Source of the DNA: Gari tellinella
Lineage: Eukaryota; Mollusca; Bivalvia; Cardiida; Psammobiidae
Reading direction: 5' to 3'
NCBI GenBank assembly: GCA_922989275.2
Contig: OV277863.1
Coordinates: 47,288,999-47,352,998 of the forward strand
DNA: 64,000 bases
Shown: positions 47,440-58,945 of the stretch, piece after piece
How positions within the stretch are numbered: the stretch's first letter is position 1
Layout: each line of letters begins with the position of its first letter
Notes under the pieces: model-generated
What the model was told of the DNA's origin: nothing
What the model saw: the letters and a program-made list of their open reading frames with translations, nothing else
The model's database searches: none
Made by a program: the position numbers and the translations under genes

Positions 47440-47645
47440 ATAAAGGGAGTATTCCCTGTATGTAACCTATCCCAGAGAATCTAATAGTCTATTTTGAAGG
47501 GAATGTCCGCTCAGCATAAGTTCGACTAGATGTGTTTGCACGTCAATGCCAGACCACCACCTTTAGTATAACTGTCTCATGTATTTATATATATGTAAAC
47601 TGAGATACAAAATAAAGCAATTTGATTTGATTGATTTGATTTAAA
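47440..47645 (+). mobile_element. Probable LINE 3' end with TGATT-type tail
   Basis: The non-coding stretch ends AATAAAGCAATTTGATTTGA and further GATTT repeats, the kind of short-repeat tail left by CR1-like LINEs. No RT is attached. Confidence 0.55.
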
Positions 47646-47755
47646 AAAGTAAAATCTTTATTTCTGCATTAAACCCTATCGTGTCACTACTCATTAGAAT
47701 CGTCTTTTTGAGACGATTCTATTGAGTAGTAACACCATATGAGTTGGTGCTGTTC
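47640..47755 (+). mobile_element. Partial M4 MITE and poly-C (47763-47780)
   Basis: Core TGTCACTACTCATTAGAATC then its inverted copy, with the outer ends lost. An 18-base poly-C follows. Confidence 0.75.
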
Positions 47756-47780
47756 AGTTTAACCCCCCCCCCCCCCCCCC

Positions 47781-48559
47781 TGCTTCTATATCCTTAATTT
47801 CAATTTTCTGTTGTAAAAGATGATGACCAGGGCAGTGGAAATAATGTGACCACAGCTGTAACACAATAATTTGATAAGGGCTGTTGTCTTTCAGGACAAA
47901 GCAGAAATAATCATGATTTATTTCAGTTAATCCTGCAGTCTTAATTGGCCAGAGAGCTTGTCTCTCTATTTGTTAGTTTTATCTTTAACATGTTTAAGTA
48001 TATAAACCATACAATATCAAATATCTGTTTTATCTAAACATACATTTTCTGATTTGATCGTTGAAAAAGCATTTATAAAATGTAAAGTGATATTCAGATT
48101 GTGAAGATCTTGATTAAAAAACAAACATTTACTGACCTATCAATCAGATCCAATTTGGTCAATGTAGGTGATGACAGAAGTCACAGAACTGTTTTGATTG
48201 GTTGATGCTGTTGTGGAAGGCAGAGAGGTGCTGTATTAATTTACATTTTGTTGGTTTCCCTCTACAACTGCATGCAGATAAATTGATAATGAAGATGACC
48301 GAGCTGACTTGAGCAATTAAATAAAGACAATGCTTGACATGCTAAGGGATCAGTCATTAAGACCACTGATTTATGATGTTAAAAGCCCATGAAGCCATTT
48401 AAAGTTTGGAATGGGTGAATACAGACGGGGTCTATTGCAGGCTTTGCAGCAAACAAATCCATTTAGATTGCCAGTGGAAACATGTCAGGACTTATGCATA
48501 TTATTTGAATAAAACTTGGAAAAAAAACATCTCATTTCTTTACCAATGCCTGACATTTT
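47781..48559. other. No gene supported
   Basis: A short frame at 48406-48540 has a Cys-x-x-Cys pair (YCRLC) and several aromatic residues, but there is a stop just upstream and no splice context I trust. Confidence 0.4.
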
Positions 48560-48771
48560 CTCCTTTACTCCATAACTTATTTCTAGTTTGAAGACAACTA
48601 GGTCACAGGTGACCATTTATTTAAAAAGCAGATGGAAAGTAAAGCAGAATGCGCCTTAAGGCACATTCTGCTTTACTTTCAGCCTGCCTTAAGCTACCAT
48701 CTGCTATAATATAAAATAAATATTTATTATGATACATATTCATGACTGTATAAAAAGGAACTACTTTCTTA
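48560..48771 (+). mobile_element. M1 MITE with right end cut by the next copy
   Basis: CTTTACTCCATAACTTATTT start, core GCAGAATGCGCC|TTAA|GGCACATTCTGC, and it stops in CTACTTTCTTAA where the next M1 begins. Confidence 0.8.
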
Positions 48772-49007
48772 ACCCTTTACCCAATAACCCATATATGACA
48801 TTAACTACAGATGACCACTTAAAGCAGGTTAAGGCACATTCTGCTTTACTTTCAGCCTGCTTTAAACTACCATCTGCTAGGCTATATAAAATATTTGTTA
48901 TGGTAATTGTTCATGATTGCATAAGATGGAACTATTTTGAGTATTTTTTTAAGCGGAGGAATAAATTAAATACGCTAAAAGTCGCTTCTATGGGGGGAAA
49001 GGGTTAA
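48769..49007 (+). mobile_element. M1 MITE directly abutting the previous one
   Basis: TTAACCCTTTACCCAATAAC to CTATGGGGGGAAAGGGTTAA. The left arm of the core palindrome is deleted (GCAGGTTAAGGCACATTCTG). Confidence 0.83.
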
Positions 49008-49269
49008 GTGTATAAATTAATTAAATGAGTAAATGCATACCTATAGGTTTAACAAGAATCTCTGAAGTACTAGGGGGTGTTAGGATAGTGTTGTTAATTG
49101 CTTGTTTTGGTGTTTATGGCATGTGACTGCTTACAGCAGGATTCATTCTGTTTTAAGCAGCCATTTGTGTTGAACACTTTGAACGAGTTACTGTAGAATA
49201 TTTGAAATAGCAGTCTTATTTTACACTATTATGATAATTACATGTATGTTGTTTATTCAATCTTTGTTC

Positions 49270-49451
49270 TAAGATGGCAGTGCTCGAGATAAGGCGATTA
49301 TTTCAAAAACTAAAATCTTTATGCATTAAAGCCTATGGTGTCACTACTCAATTCAGATAAGCAGTAACACCATAGGACTTTGTGCTGACATAAATGAAAC
49401 AATGTTGGATTTGTTAAGATTACCGGTACTCTCTTTTATCTGGAGCCCTGA
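49270..49451 (+). mobile_element. M4 MITE
   Basis: GCTCGAGATAAGGCGATTAT to CTTTTATCTGGAGCCCTG. The central palindrome is shortened. Confidence 0.77.
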
Positions 49452-49669
49452 AGATGGTTTATGAAATTGGTTAATGCTTTCATTACCTTGTAAAAATAAT
49501 GAATGCAGAAAGACACATTTTATATGTGTCATAGAACCAGGGCCACAAAGCCCATGCATAACTTGAAACAATTTGTACAATTTATTTGTAATATCTGATA
49601 AATATGATACTGAGTTGAGAAGACATTTTTCCTTCCCAATAAAAGTCTTAATTCTAAAATAATTGTACC

Positions 49670-49745
49670 TATTGCAAAACAGTTTGGAGCTTGATCAGAT
49701 GCTAGGTTGAATCTGGCATCTGACCAGGCTCCACACTTTTTGCAC
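49670..49745. repeat. Palindrome of the M5 type
   Basis: TTTGGAGCTTGATCAGATGC and GCATCTGACCAGGCTCCACA are imperfect inverted copies. Confidence 0.65.
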
Positions 49746-50239
49746 TGAGATTTAACCAATCAATCATCAACATTGTTAAAATTAAAAAGCTGTCATTTTT
49801 TTTTATTGCATTAACTTTAGATATGTTTAGTTTCATTTAAACGTGGAACAAATACGGCCTTCTCTGCTGCATCACAATGCTGGCATAATGATAACTGCAA
49901 CCACTTCTTTCTTGGGTACTAAGGTAAGTTAGTTATTTGTTGTTGATTGACTTGCAATAAAGACATGTACAGTGTACTTACAAACAGAAAGTTGTATTTT
50001 CTGTTTGCAGATTTATGAGTATGCATTACACAAGGAACGTGTTACAGATGCCAACATGTAGCGCAAACATCTGATTAACTAGTGCATGCAGTAAAAACGG
50101 TGTTTACAGACAATAGGATTTACGGTGTTTTTGCCTGTTGGCAGTCTTGCTCTGGCACTTTAAATGACAGAATATTTATTATGCTATGATAATAAAGACA
50201 ATCATACCACAGACTAGGGGCGTGAGTAAAAGCACCTAC

Positions 50240-50446
50240 ATGAGGATCAGAGGAGAAGGGGAGTATTTCAAACAAAAAACTAAAATCTATAATTCTTGAT
50301 TAAACCCTATGATGTCACTACTCATTAGAATTGTCTCTCCAGACGATTCTAATGAGTTGTCCTATCATAGGATTTGGTGCTGAAATGGAAGAGAAAATTT
50401 GGATTTGTTAGTTTACTTCCTCTTATCGGGAGCCCTGGACGATGCT
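50240..50446 (+). mobile_element. M4 MITE, left end eroded
   Basis: GAGGAGAAGGGGAGTATTTC to CTCTTATCGGGAGCCCTGG. Core CATTAGAATTGTCTCTCCAG then inverted. Confidence 0.77.
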
Positions 50447-50530
50447 GCTCATTCAATTAGGCAGTCTTAGCAGGCAAACCTGTGTTTAATAGCAACTAAT
50501 CAAAATATATTTGGGCAGCCTTTAATACAT

Positions 50531-50721
50531 TGAACCCTCTCACATTTGTCCCATGCAAACAATGTACCTAAAGGAGCACTCTGATCAGTGTCTGCAGCAC
50601 AGTGTTTGTCATTTTGCTATTTATATTGCAGAAAACATCCCTAAATAGTCATAAATTGACTAAAAATTAATTGGAAAGTGGAATTGTCTGTTAAAAATGT
50701 TTCAGGGGTGCATGAGTTAAG
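50531..50721 (+). mobile_element. M6 MITE remnant
   Basis: ATTGAACCCTCTCACATTTG, ACCTAAAGGAGCACTCTGAT, TTTGTCATTTTGC, ending GGGTGCATGAGTTAA. Confidence 0.65.
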
Positions 50722-50908
50722 ATTCAAGCAGCAGCATAATGCCAAGCAAGACTATACAAATACATACAGAAATATCAAAATTGGAGCTTCCTACATATAT
50801 AGTAGTTAGGATCTTCTTGTTTTTATATTGAATTGTCTGAATACAGGTTTTACTGTACACCATTGCATGTTATTATGCATCTTTCTCAATCACTGTATTC
50901 TCCCTCAG

Positions 50909-51040
50909 GAGTTCATATTTAATCCTAGCAAACTGGATGTTTTGCTAAGGAATCTGAAACAAATAAAAGAAATTGTCAGATGTGTTAACCTTCAACCCAA
51001 AACATCTTCAGTTTCAAAATTTGAATATCTCTGTAAATAG
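50909..51040 (+). CDS. Possible terminal exon, unidentified
   Basis: After TATTCTCCCTCAG a 43-codon frame (start EFIFNPSKLDVLLRN) runs to a stop at 51038-51040. The acceptor is good and the peptide could form an amphipathic helix, but I recognise no family and no partner exon. Confidence 0.15.
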   Translation, partial: EFIFNPSKLDVLLRNLKQIKEIVRCVNLQPKTSSVSKFEYLCK

Positions 51041-51234
51041 GACTGAGCTTTCCAATAGAACTTAAGAATTAAAGACTCAAATATTTGTCCTTTTATTTCA
51101 ACATGTCAGTAATAATTGACAGATTTAATTCCACATAGAAATCCAAAAAGTAGACTGCAATGGGTTATTTTAATGTAGGAGTTCTGTTCACGAAAAACAT
51201 GGATTTGCTAGGATAAATGATCAAAAGAATTAAA

Positions 51235-51426
51235 CAGGGCTCCAGATAAGGGGGGTAGTTCAAAAACTAAAATCTTTATTTCTGCTTTAAACCCTATGGT
51301 GTCACTACTCATTAGAATCGTCTCTTCGAGACGATTCTAATGAGTAGTAACACCATAGGATATGATGCTAAAACAAGTGAGAAAAAGTTAGATTTCTGAA
51401 GTTTACTCCCTCTTATCTGGAGCCCA
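51235..51426 (+). mobile_element. M4 MITE, complete
   Basis: CAGGGCTCCAGATAAGGGGG and CTTATCTGGAGCCC. Core ATTAGAATCGTCTCTTCGAG with an exact inverted partner. Ends and size fit a hAT-type MITE, though no 8 bp duplication is visible. Confidence 0.87.
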
Positions 51427-52078
51427 GATAAAGAGTGAAATTCCAAAATCTTTTAGTTCAAGTAAGTTTATGTTTAATCAGCAGTCACATTTGAAATATG
51501 ACTAATATAAGAATTTCAAGCAATTAGTTTCTGTAATGGATTTGATGTAAAAGAATTTTTTGACTTGGAGCTTTAATTAATTATGTGACAGAACATAAAA
51601 TGTAAATCATTAGATTAATTTATACTTTTGCCTCATATAATAGTGAGACAGTTCTCCCTCTCCTGAGCCACATACTAGAAAAACTAAAAGGAACCTTAAG
51701 AAGCAGTTTGCTATGAATGACAAAAGTAATGCATGAAGCTTTTGAAAGAGTTTTCTGTACCACTTTTACGCCAAATCAAACTGTTTCTTACATTGACAAT
51801 AAACAGTTCTAAAGGTTAATTTGTGTCATTACAGAGAAGTTTTGATACTCAAATTTGAAGGGATGGCTAACTGATCCACCAAGCTCTGTGTCCTGTAGCT
51901 CATAGACATTTGACCAACCAACCGTACAATTGGCTGATTGATGCCTTAGTTTTGTACTGTTGGGACATTAAAATGTGTATTATTAAACAGGGTGTCTGAC
52001 ATATTTCTAAGTTGTGTACTGAAATAATGGCTGCCTGAATCTTCAGAGCGCTGCATTATAATAATAGACTGGTAGAGT
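51427..52078. other. No gene recognised
   Basis: AT-rich unique-looking DNA; no exon, hairpin or known repeat seen. Confidence 0.5.
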
Positions 52079-53164
52079 GTCTTGTGTACTGACTGTAGTG
52101 ATGGGTGACTAATTCCTAAGAGTACTTTGTATTGAAGGAATGTCTGACTGACTTGTGAGTTGTGTATTGTAGTGATAGATGGCTGACTCCTGAGAGTACT
52201 GTGTATTGAATGAATGTCTGACTGACTTGTGAGTTGTGTATTGCAGTGATAGATCGAATGACTCCTGAGAGCACTGTGTATTGAAGGAATGTCTGACTGA
52301 CTTGTGAGTTGTGTATTGTAGTGATAGATGGCTGACTCCTGAGAGTACTGTGTATTGAATGAATGTCAGACTGACTTCAGAGTTGTGTATTGTAGTGATG
52401 GGTGAGTCCCTCCTGAGAGTACTGTGTATTGATGGAATGTCAGACTGACTTCTGAGTTGTGTATTGTAGTGATGGGTGAGTTACCCCTGAGAGTACTGTG
52501 TATTGATGGAATGTCAGACTGACTTCATTTGTGTATTGTAGTGATGGGTGAGTTACCCCTGAGAGTACTGTGTATTGATGGAATGTCAGACTGACTTCTG
52601 AGTTGTTTATTGTAGTGATGGGTGAGTTACCCCTGAGAGTACTGTGTATTGATGGAATGTCTGACTGACTTGTGAGTTTTGTATTGTAGTGATGGGTGAG
52701 TCACCCCTGAGAGTACTGTGTATTGATGGAATGTCAGACTGACGTGTGAGTTGTGTATTGTAGTGATGGGTGACTAACCCCTGAGAGTACTGTGTATTGA
52801 TGGAATGTCAGACTGACTTCTGAGTTTTGTATTGTAGTGATGGGTGAGTCACCCCTGAGAGTACTGTGCATTGATGGAATGTCAGACTGACTTCTTAGTT
52901 GTGTATTGTAGTGATGGGTGAGTTACCCCTGAGAGTACTGTGTATTGATGGAATGTCAGACTGACTTCTGAGTTTTGTATTGTAGTGATTGGTGACTTAC
53001 CCCTGAGAGTACTGTGTATTGATGGAATGTCAGACTGACTTGTGAGTTGTGTTTTGTAGTGATAGGTGAGTTACCCCTGAGAGTACTGTGTATTGACGGA
53101 ATGTCAGACTGACTTGTGAGTTGTGTATTGTAGTGATGGGTGACTAACCCCTGAGAGTACTGTG
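52079..53164 (+). repeat. Minisatellite, ~74 bp unit, about 14-15 copies
   Basis: The unit contains TGTCAGACTGACTTCTGAGT, TGTGTATTGTAGTGATGGGT and CCCCTGAGAGTACTGTGTAT. GAGAGTACT recurs at 52192, 52267, 52341, 52415 and 52489, i.e. every 74-75 bp. The first units are more diverged than the later ones. One more unit follows the insertion, at 54133-54216. Confidence 0.95.
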
Positions 53165-53605
53165 CAGGGTTTTCCCAAGGCCATTTAAGCCCTGGGGTAC
53201 CCCAGCGCCTTGATTTCTGGACCTGAATTGCCCCAGCGCCTTAAATTCTCGCCAGCGCTTAAAATCCGAGACCCCAGCACCTTAAAAATCCCCACTTGCG
53301 AAACAGTGCTATTATCAAACTCGCTAAAAGGTCGTAAAACTACTCTTATCAGTATGCTAATTAAAGCGTGGGGTAGATGGGGCCTCTCTGCAGGAGACAA
53401 TTATGCATACCTCTGATCGCGTTCCGCCCGAGGCAGTGGTTATAAAGGTGTCACGTGTGACTCTCACGTGACCGTTCTACAATAGCTGCGAGCTGTCAAT
53501 CTTTCAACTTCATACGACGAGAAAAGCATGCCGGATGTTATTGTTTTACTGCGCATGATTTAAACATAATCTATATAATCTGAATATCTCGCATATCAAC
53601 GTTTT

Positions 53606-53725
53606 GTCTACGGCCATTTCACGTTGAAAACACTGGTTCTCGTCCGATCACCGAAGTTAAGCAACGTCGAGCCCGGTTAGTACTTGGATGGGTGAGAACC
53701 TGGGAATATCGGGTGTCGTAGACTT
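53606..53725 (+). rRNA. 5S ribosomal RNA (possibly a retroposed or variant copy)
   Basis: Full length, 120 nt, from GTCTACGGCCATTTCACG to GTGTCGTAGACTT. Both ends still pair (stem I, with one G-U). The internal promoter A box (AAGTTAAGCAACGTCG) and GTACTTGGATGGGTGA are intact, but GACCGCC in the C-box region is GAGAACC here, and only three T follow, a weak Pol III stop. It stands alone inside a transposon-like insertion rather than in a tandem array, so it may be a pseudogene or the head of a 5S-derived SINE. Confidence 0.9.
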
Positions 53726-53735
53726 TAAAAAAACC

Positions 53736-53809
53736 ACGCTCCCCGCAATAGTTTAGTCTTAACAGATAACGATAACTCGGGTGAGACGTTAAAACGAATA
53801 AAGCAAGCA
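53736..53809 (+). repeat. Dispersed tail downstream of the 5S copy
   Basis: ACGCTCCCCGCAATAGTTTA, GGGTGAGACGTTAAAACGAA and TAAAGCAAGC match 15700-15772 on the other strand. It sits 10 bp after the 5S 3' end in the same orientation. Confidence 0.65.
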
Positions 53810-54242
53810 ATCTATCATAGTTATGGAGAACCTATGCACTATTTTGATTCGCAGACACCACGAATTTACGATCGTCGTTATTCATTCGTGCAGACACATA
53901 CTCTCAACTTTTCGTCTTCATAATTTATGCTCGGAGAGTCTCGGAATTCGACGGTTATTTACGATCAATATCAAACAACGTTTCCAATAGAGCATCGTGA
54001 ATTTCCGTAGTCAACTTGCGAGCATTCACAGCAGATGAAACTCCCCGCCCACAAATTTCGATGCAAAATGAAAACTAGATACAAGAATACATGTATGCCC
54101 TATTTAAGTTCAAATCAAAATCGATTATTACTATGTCTGACTGACTTGTGAGTTTTGTATTGTAGTGATTGGTGACTTACCCCTGAGAGTACTGTTTATT
54201 GATGTCAGACATTGTAATGATAGGTGATGGTGACTCTGATAC

Positions 54243-54424
54243 TGTGATGCCAACACAGAAGAAAATAAGTCCATTTTAATATGAAGTGCACTCATAAAAA
54301 TGAACCACAGAAAATATTTTTATTCCTCCTTGCAGATTGAAGCTTAATAGCAGGCTGAAAGTAAAGCAGAATGCACCTTCACCTGTCTTCAAAATTAGAA
54401 ACAGGCTATGGAGTAAAGGGTTAA
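54243..54424 (+). mobile_element. M1 MITE, internally deleted
   Basis: AAGAAAATAAGTCCATTTTA, GCAGGCTGAAAGTAAAGCAG and then AACAGGCTATGGAGTAAAGG, GTTAA. The right arm of the palindrome is missing. Confidence 0.7.
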
Positions 54425-54726
54425 GTGATAGTTTTAGTTCATTTTTGCAGTAGGTGACTTCAATATATATATATGGAGATATGTAATGTACATTTTGACT
54501 CAGGTTCAACGAATATACTAAAATTGCATCTGTTGTTGTAGCTAATAAGGAATAATGTCCCTCCAGATATTCAATGATGCGAAGTGGAATCTGCCTGATT
54601 CGATCTCTCTCTATATATATATTCAATTATATTGTTAAGGATGGCTGAATGACTCTGCAGCTTGTAACAGATTCATTGAATTGTAGACTGTAGGGTTGAT
54701 TGACTGACTGCCTCTACTGATGTAGA

Positions 54727-54927
54727 CAGGGCTCCAGATAAGGGGAGTATTTCAAAATCTATAATCTTTATTTATACATTAAACGGTTTTAACCCTATGG
54801 TGTCACTACTCATTAGAATCGTCTCTTCGAGACGATTCTAATGAGTAGTGAAACCATAGGATTTGATTTTGACATAAGTGAGAAAATTATGTATTTGTTC
54901 AGTTTGCCTCTTTAATCTGGAGCCCTG
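54727..54927 (+). mobile_element. M4 MITE
   Basis: CAGGGCTCCAGATAAGGGGA to AATCTGGAGCCCTG, with perfect core arms around TCTTCGAGA. Confidence 0.87.
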
Positions 54928-56091
54928 TATAGAACATGTATACATGTGTGTTTATTATAGGGGTGGAAGACTGACTCCACTGCCACACTGATGTATCAAT
55001 TATTCAGCTTCCTGTTTATGCCTGCAGCACTGTGAATTTCACTGATGGTTAAATCAACAGTATTGGTATAAAGTCCCAGCTCCCAAGGTGTCAATAAGTA
55101 CCGTAACATATATAATGCATTATATTGGTACAGGAAATGCCAAATAAGGCTGATAAAATTTGAGTGTGCCACAGAAATTTCTACTGGCACTGAATCCTGG
55201 ATGATGCATGTAACATTTTATAACCTTACTTACAATTTTCTGGGAAGGAAATAAAATCCTGCTTGAAATTGCTATAATAAAAAACCCTGTGGATTTTCAT
55301 CAAAGCAAAATTTTGTATTTGTTTTTCTATTGTTCCAGATAAATGTTTATATCAAATCAAATTATCAAAATCACAGATTAGAAGTACCAATGGTGTGAAC
55401 TGGGATAAGTTGGCCCCTCACAGAGATTCATTTTTAGCAGCAATTCTTCTTTCCTTCTTAAACTTTCAAGCCAATTCTGGATATACAGTCAATAATTATA
55501 TACCTGGAGAGAGTAAGAAAGCTTTAGATATTGTCTTTTTGAAATATGAGTTGTAAGAACACTTCCTCTACAGAAGCGCCTTGTGATGGCTCAGATGCCA
55601 ATTCTTCAATATACACCTAGCAACCAGTGTTAAAGAAAGTGAAAACTTGGACGACATTAAAGCAGGAACCTCCTAGTCAACTCCTACTATAGAACCCTGT
55701 TTTCCACCTTTTGCTATAAGTGTATATTGACGCTTTTTGAAAATTGTGTAGACCCAGATCATACAGCTCCTGAAAACTGCAACATATAGAAAACTTATGA
55801 GAGCCCAGGAATGAGAGTTAACAAAACTTAAGGAAGTGCCTGATTCAAAACTGTTGCCTACAAAGAAAGCAGAAACAAATTGTAGTTTCCTGTAGAGTTA
55901 GGTAATATCGTTTGCAACAGCTAACACAAACGTGCTTGGCAGGAAGGAGGATGGTTTACATTTTGAAACAGAATTATTGGCTAAATCGAGATTTTTGTTT
56001 GACTCGCTAATGCTTTTGTTGAATTGCTAATCATATCTCTTGGTTAAGCGTTACTTTGCTAAATTTTCAAAGAGACTCTTTCCATTTCCTG
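54928..56091. other. No gene recognised
   Basis: Short frames only. A weak M6 trace near 55745-55775 (GTGTAGACCCAGATCATACA). Confidence 0.5.
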
Positions 56092-56287
56092 TTAACCCTT
56101 AGCCCGCCAAATAAATTGTCGTCTGCTATATTTCTCGTGTGCTTCAAAGTTGCTCAAAATTGCTGAAAATGTTGTCCGAGTGTCAAACAGCTTAGATCCG
56201 GATGAGACGCCGAGTTATCGGCGTCTCATCCGGATCCAAGCTGTTTGCATATGGAGCTATAGTTGTGCGTGGCAGGCTAAGGGTTTA
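56092..56287 (+). mobile_element. M5 TTAA MITE
   Basis: TTAACCCTTAGCCCGCC and GGCAGGCTAAGGGTTTA are inverted. Core GATCCGGATGAGACGCCGAG / CGGCGTCTCATCCGGATC. Confidence 0.85.
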
Positions 56288-56335
56288 TGACCAGTTCACA
56301 TGGACTCTTGAGAATGTCACTAAAGTTTTTAAAAT

Positions 56336-56410
56336 TATGGCAAACAATGCAGACCCTGATCAGATGGTTCCTTCAGGAGGTCTCTGATCAGGGTCTTCAC
56401 TGTTTCTAAA
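56336..56410 (+). repeat. M6-type palindrome
   Basis: GCAGACCCTGATCAGATGGT, CCTTCAGGAGG, TCTCTGATCAGGGTCTTCAC. Confidence 0.75.
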
Positions 56411-56828
56411 GGATGTATAATAAACCTCACTCCCCACATTGCAAGGGTTTAGTTAAGAGGTAAAGCAAAACATGCCCTGAAATATTGTTTCTTTATTACA
56501 AAACCTCAATTTCAAACTGATTTATATGGTTCAGACAGCTGCAATCACATACAGGATAGTAAAAATACTGTTACATTGAAACATAATACTTACCCTTAAA
56601 CTGCAAAGGGAGACAACTTTACTTGCATTAGTTATATAATATGGAAACGGATATTGCATTTCAAGAGACTGTGTCTGATCTAAACTGTTTCACTTGGTAA
56701 ACACTTACCCAAATAGACACAGTGCAAACATATAGTCAGGTGTGACTGTATGGACTAAAAGTGAAGCAGAAAGTATCAATAAGAGCTTCTTGCTTTACTG
56801 TTATAAATCTTTAAGCTTTCACATGTCT

Positions 56829-57080
56829 TTAACCCTTTCCCATATAGCATGTCTCTAGTATTGAATATAGGTGTCGACTTAAAGCAGGTTGAAAGTAAAG
56901 CAGAATGCGCCTTAAGCGCATTCTGCTTTACTTTCAGCCTGCTTTAAGCTATCATCTGCTTGAATATAGAAAATAGTTTGTATGATACATATTTATGACT
57001 GTATAAATTGGAACTATTTTTTTTCAGTGAAGGAATAAACTTAATGCGCTAAAAGGCGCTTCTATGGGGGAAAGGGTTAA
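56829..57080 (+). mobile_element. M1 MITE, young copy
   Basis: TTAA at both ends; near-identical twin of 20297-20547, 36 kb away. Confidence 0.9.
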
Positions 57081-57448
57081 GACCACCAGAGAGCCTATAT
57101 ATTATAAACTGCTTATGTGGAGTAAAGCAAAGGCTTTAAATTGTGCATCTTTGGAGGAAAAAGTAACATTTATTAACTAATTACATGTTTTATGGCAAAC
57201 AATAATAAAGCAGGCTAATGGATATGTTACAAGTAGTTCTAAGTATTGGCAATTTTTATTAGCAATTACTGCGTAGAGAATTTCTATTGCAACATATTCC
57301 ATGTTCTCTGCATACATACATGCAGCTTCAATATTCTATTTACCATCGTTCTTCAGTCATAACATTGGTAGTTTACTCTTGTACCTGTCTAACAGTCATC
57401 GTAAAATTTTAGCATTTCACTGTGAGTGGTGATGTTATTCTTTCCCTT

Positions 57449-57665
57449 TTAACACATTACCCCATAAATATGTCTTTTTACACTTTCAATTTATTATTCT
57501 ACTGAAGAAAATAGTTATATACAGTCATGAATATGTAGCATAAGAAATATGTCTATATTCTAGCAGATGGTAGCTTAAAGCAGGCTGAAAGTAAAGCAGA
57601 ATGTGCCTGCTTTAAATGGTCACTTTTCTTCAAAACTAGAAACAGACTATGGGGTAAAGGGTTAA
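57449..57665 (+). mobile_element. M1 MITE with half core
   Basis: TTAACACATTACCCCATAAA to CTATGGGGTAAAGGGTTAA. The palindrome is reduced to one arm (GCAGAATGTGCCTGCTTTAA). Confidence 0.83.
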
Positions 57666-58164
57666 GCAAAAATAAATGCAAACATAACGCAATAGAATTG
57701 ATAAAATGAAGTGTTTTATTTAATTGAATTATCTATTTTGACGATTTATTTTTATATTAGCGGCAAAAAGTTTGGTACCTAGCTAGCATCTTATCTGGCT
57801 TCAAACAGGTTTCTAAAATGATCTGTCTCAGTGTCTGACATGAGACTGCATTTTTTCCTTGGTGAAAGTGTTCTTTATTTTATTAGCCAATGTTACAGTT
57901 CATATGTTATGAAAGATGTTCATAGTGAGCAGCGTTATATACATGTACTGGTATATGAATATTCAATAAGGGAAGGGTTAATTACAATACAGTAGGAGGT
58001 AAACAATTTGTACATGTAATGAGCTCTGATATTGTTCAAAATCAGCAAACCTTCATTATCCTGCCATATCTTTTGCTTTTCAAAGTTTTATTGGGGCAAA
58101 GAGATGGGCATGGGTGTTGGAAAGGGTTGAAAATACTTTAAAGTGCAGAGGTTGAGTATAATAC

Positions 58165-58240
58165 ATCCTTGGAAAGCGGTAGACCCAGATCAGAAGGCTC
58201 ATGAAGGAGTATTCTGATCAGGGTCTTATTTGTTTGCAAT
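58165..58240 (+). repeat. M6-type palindrome
   Basis: GTAGACCCAGATCAGAAGGC, TCATGAAGGAG, TATTCTGATCAGGGTCTTAT. Confidence 0.7.
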
Positions 58241-58311
58241 ACTTTGACAAATTGAGAGACACACCCCTCAAGAGTATTTTTATAAACTGACTATCTATTT
58301 ATCACATTCAG

Positions 58312-58600
58312 CGGGGCCTCTGTGGCTTACTGGTTATAGTCACTGTAACTGAAAATCACTAAGGTCCCCACCGCTGTGGGTTTGAATCCTGGTCTGGGCA
58401 CTTAAGATTTTTCATGTGAGAAAGCAATTTCCAGCTGGCTTGTGGAAGGTAAGTGGTTCTATATGCAGTTGCCTATTTGTGCCTGAAACCTTGGATAAAT
58501 GGCTACTGGGGTCTTCCTCGACTAGTAATTAGCTGGACGTTGCGATATCACTGAAATACTGTTATAAAAAGCGACATAAAATCATAACAAGTCCAAATCC
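58312..58600 (+). mobile_element. V-type tRNA-derived SINE
   Basis: A box GTGGCTTACTGGTTATAGTC and B box GGTTTGAATCCTGG at tRNA spacing, then a body with CCAGCTGGCTTGTGGAAGG, GTGGTTCTATATGCAGTTGC and TGGGGTCTTCCTCGACTAGT. This is the central domain known from V-type SINEs of bivalves (RUDI-like, named from memory). It ends in a degraded RTE-like tail. Confidence 0.85.
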
Positions 58601-58854
58601 AATCCCATTCAGCATAGTAAAGGTGAAGAAAACAGAGAAATACTAATTGCTCACCAGCTGAGTTCAATTACCCTATTAAAGGGTCTATATTGCTTGTCTC
58701 CCAATTCCAATTAATGTCCATTACCTACAAGAGTGTGTGACAATTTTGAATTAATCACTGGTTTGTATAGGTCTAGAACTTTAATTGTACAGACATACTT
58801 GTATGAAGCGACTGCTCAAAACAGGATATAGCTGTAGTCTGCAGGTAGAGTTGC

Positions 58855-58945
58855 AGCTTAATGCAGGATAAAAGTAATGCAGAAAGCTCCTGTAGGAGCT
58901 TTCTGCATTACTTTTGTCCTGCATTAAATTGTAACCTGTCTTTAA
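58855..58945 (+). repeat. Near-perfect hairpin
   Basis: AATGCAGGATAAAAGTAATG, CAGAAAGCTCCTGTAGGAGC, TTTCTGCATTACTTTTGTCC: about 30 bp arms around TGTA. The right arm also occurs alone near 21412 and 45820. Confidence 0.85.

Larger units (their letters stand above)
53165..54132 (+). mobile_element. ~970 bp insertion inside the minisatellite
   Basis: The array breaks after AGTACTGTG and resumes at ATGTCTGACTGACTTGTGAG. The insert starts CAGGGTTTTCCCAAGGCCAT like the element at 40799, but has no matching GGGAAAACCCTG at its far end. It carries a 5S rRNA sequence and a dispersed tail and is richer in G+C than its surroundings, with a TCACGTGTGACTCTCACGTGA block near 53447 (written here only in outline). 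Confidence 0.75.

Noticed and set aside
48406..48591. Zinc-finger-like YCRLC peptide
   Set aside because: No ATG, a stop just upstream, no downstream His pair at proper spacing and no convincing splice sites.
52079..53164. CRISPR-like array of regular repeats
   Set aside because: Units are contiguous with no unique spacers, in an animal genome; a minisatellite.
58312..58385. tRNA gene
   Set aside because: A and B boxes are present but the acceptor stem does not close, and a SINE V-type body follows; read as a SINE head.
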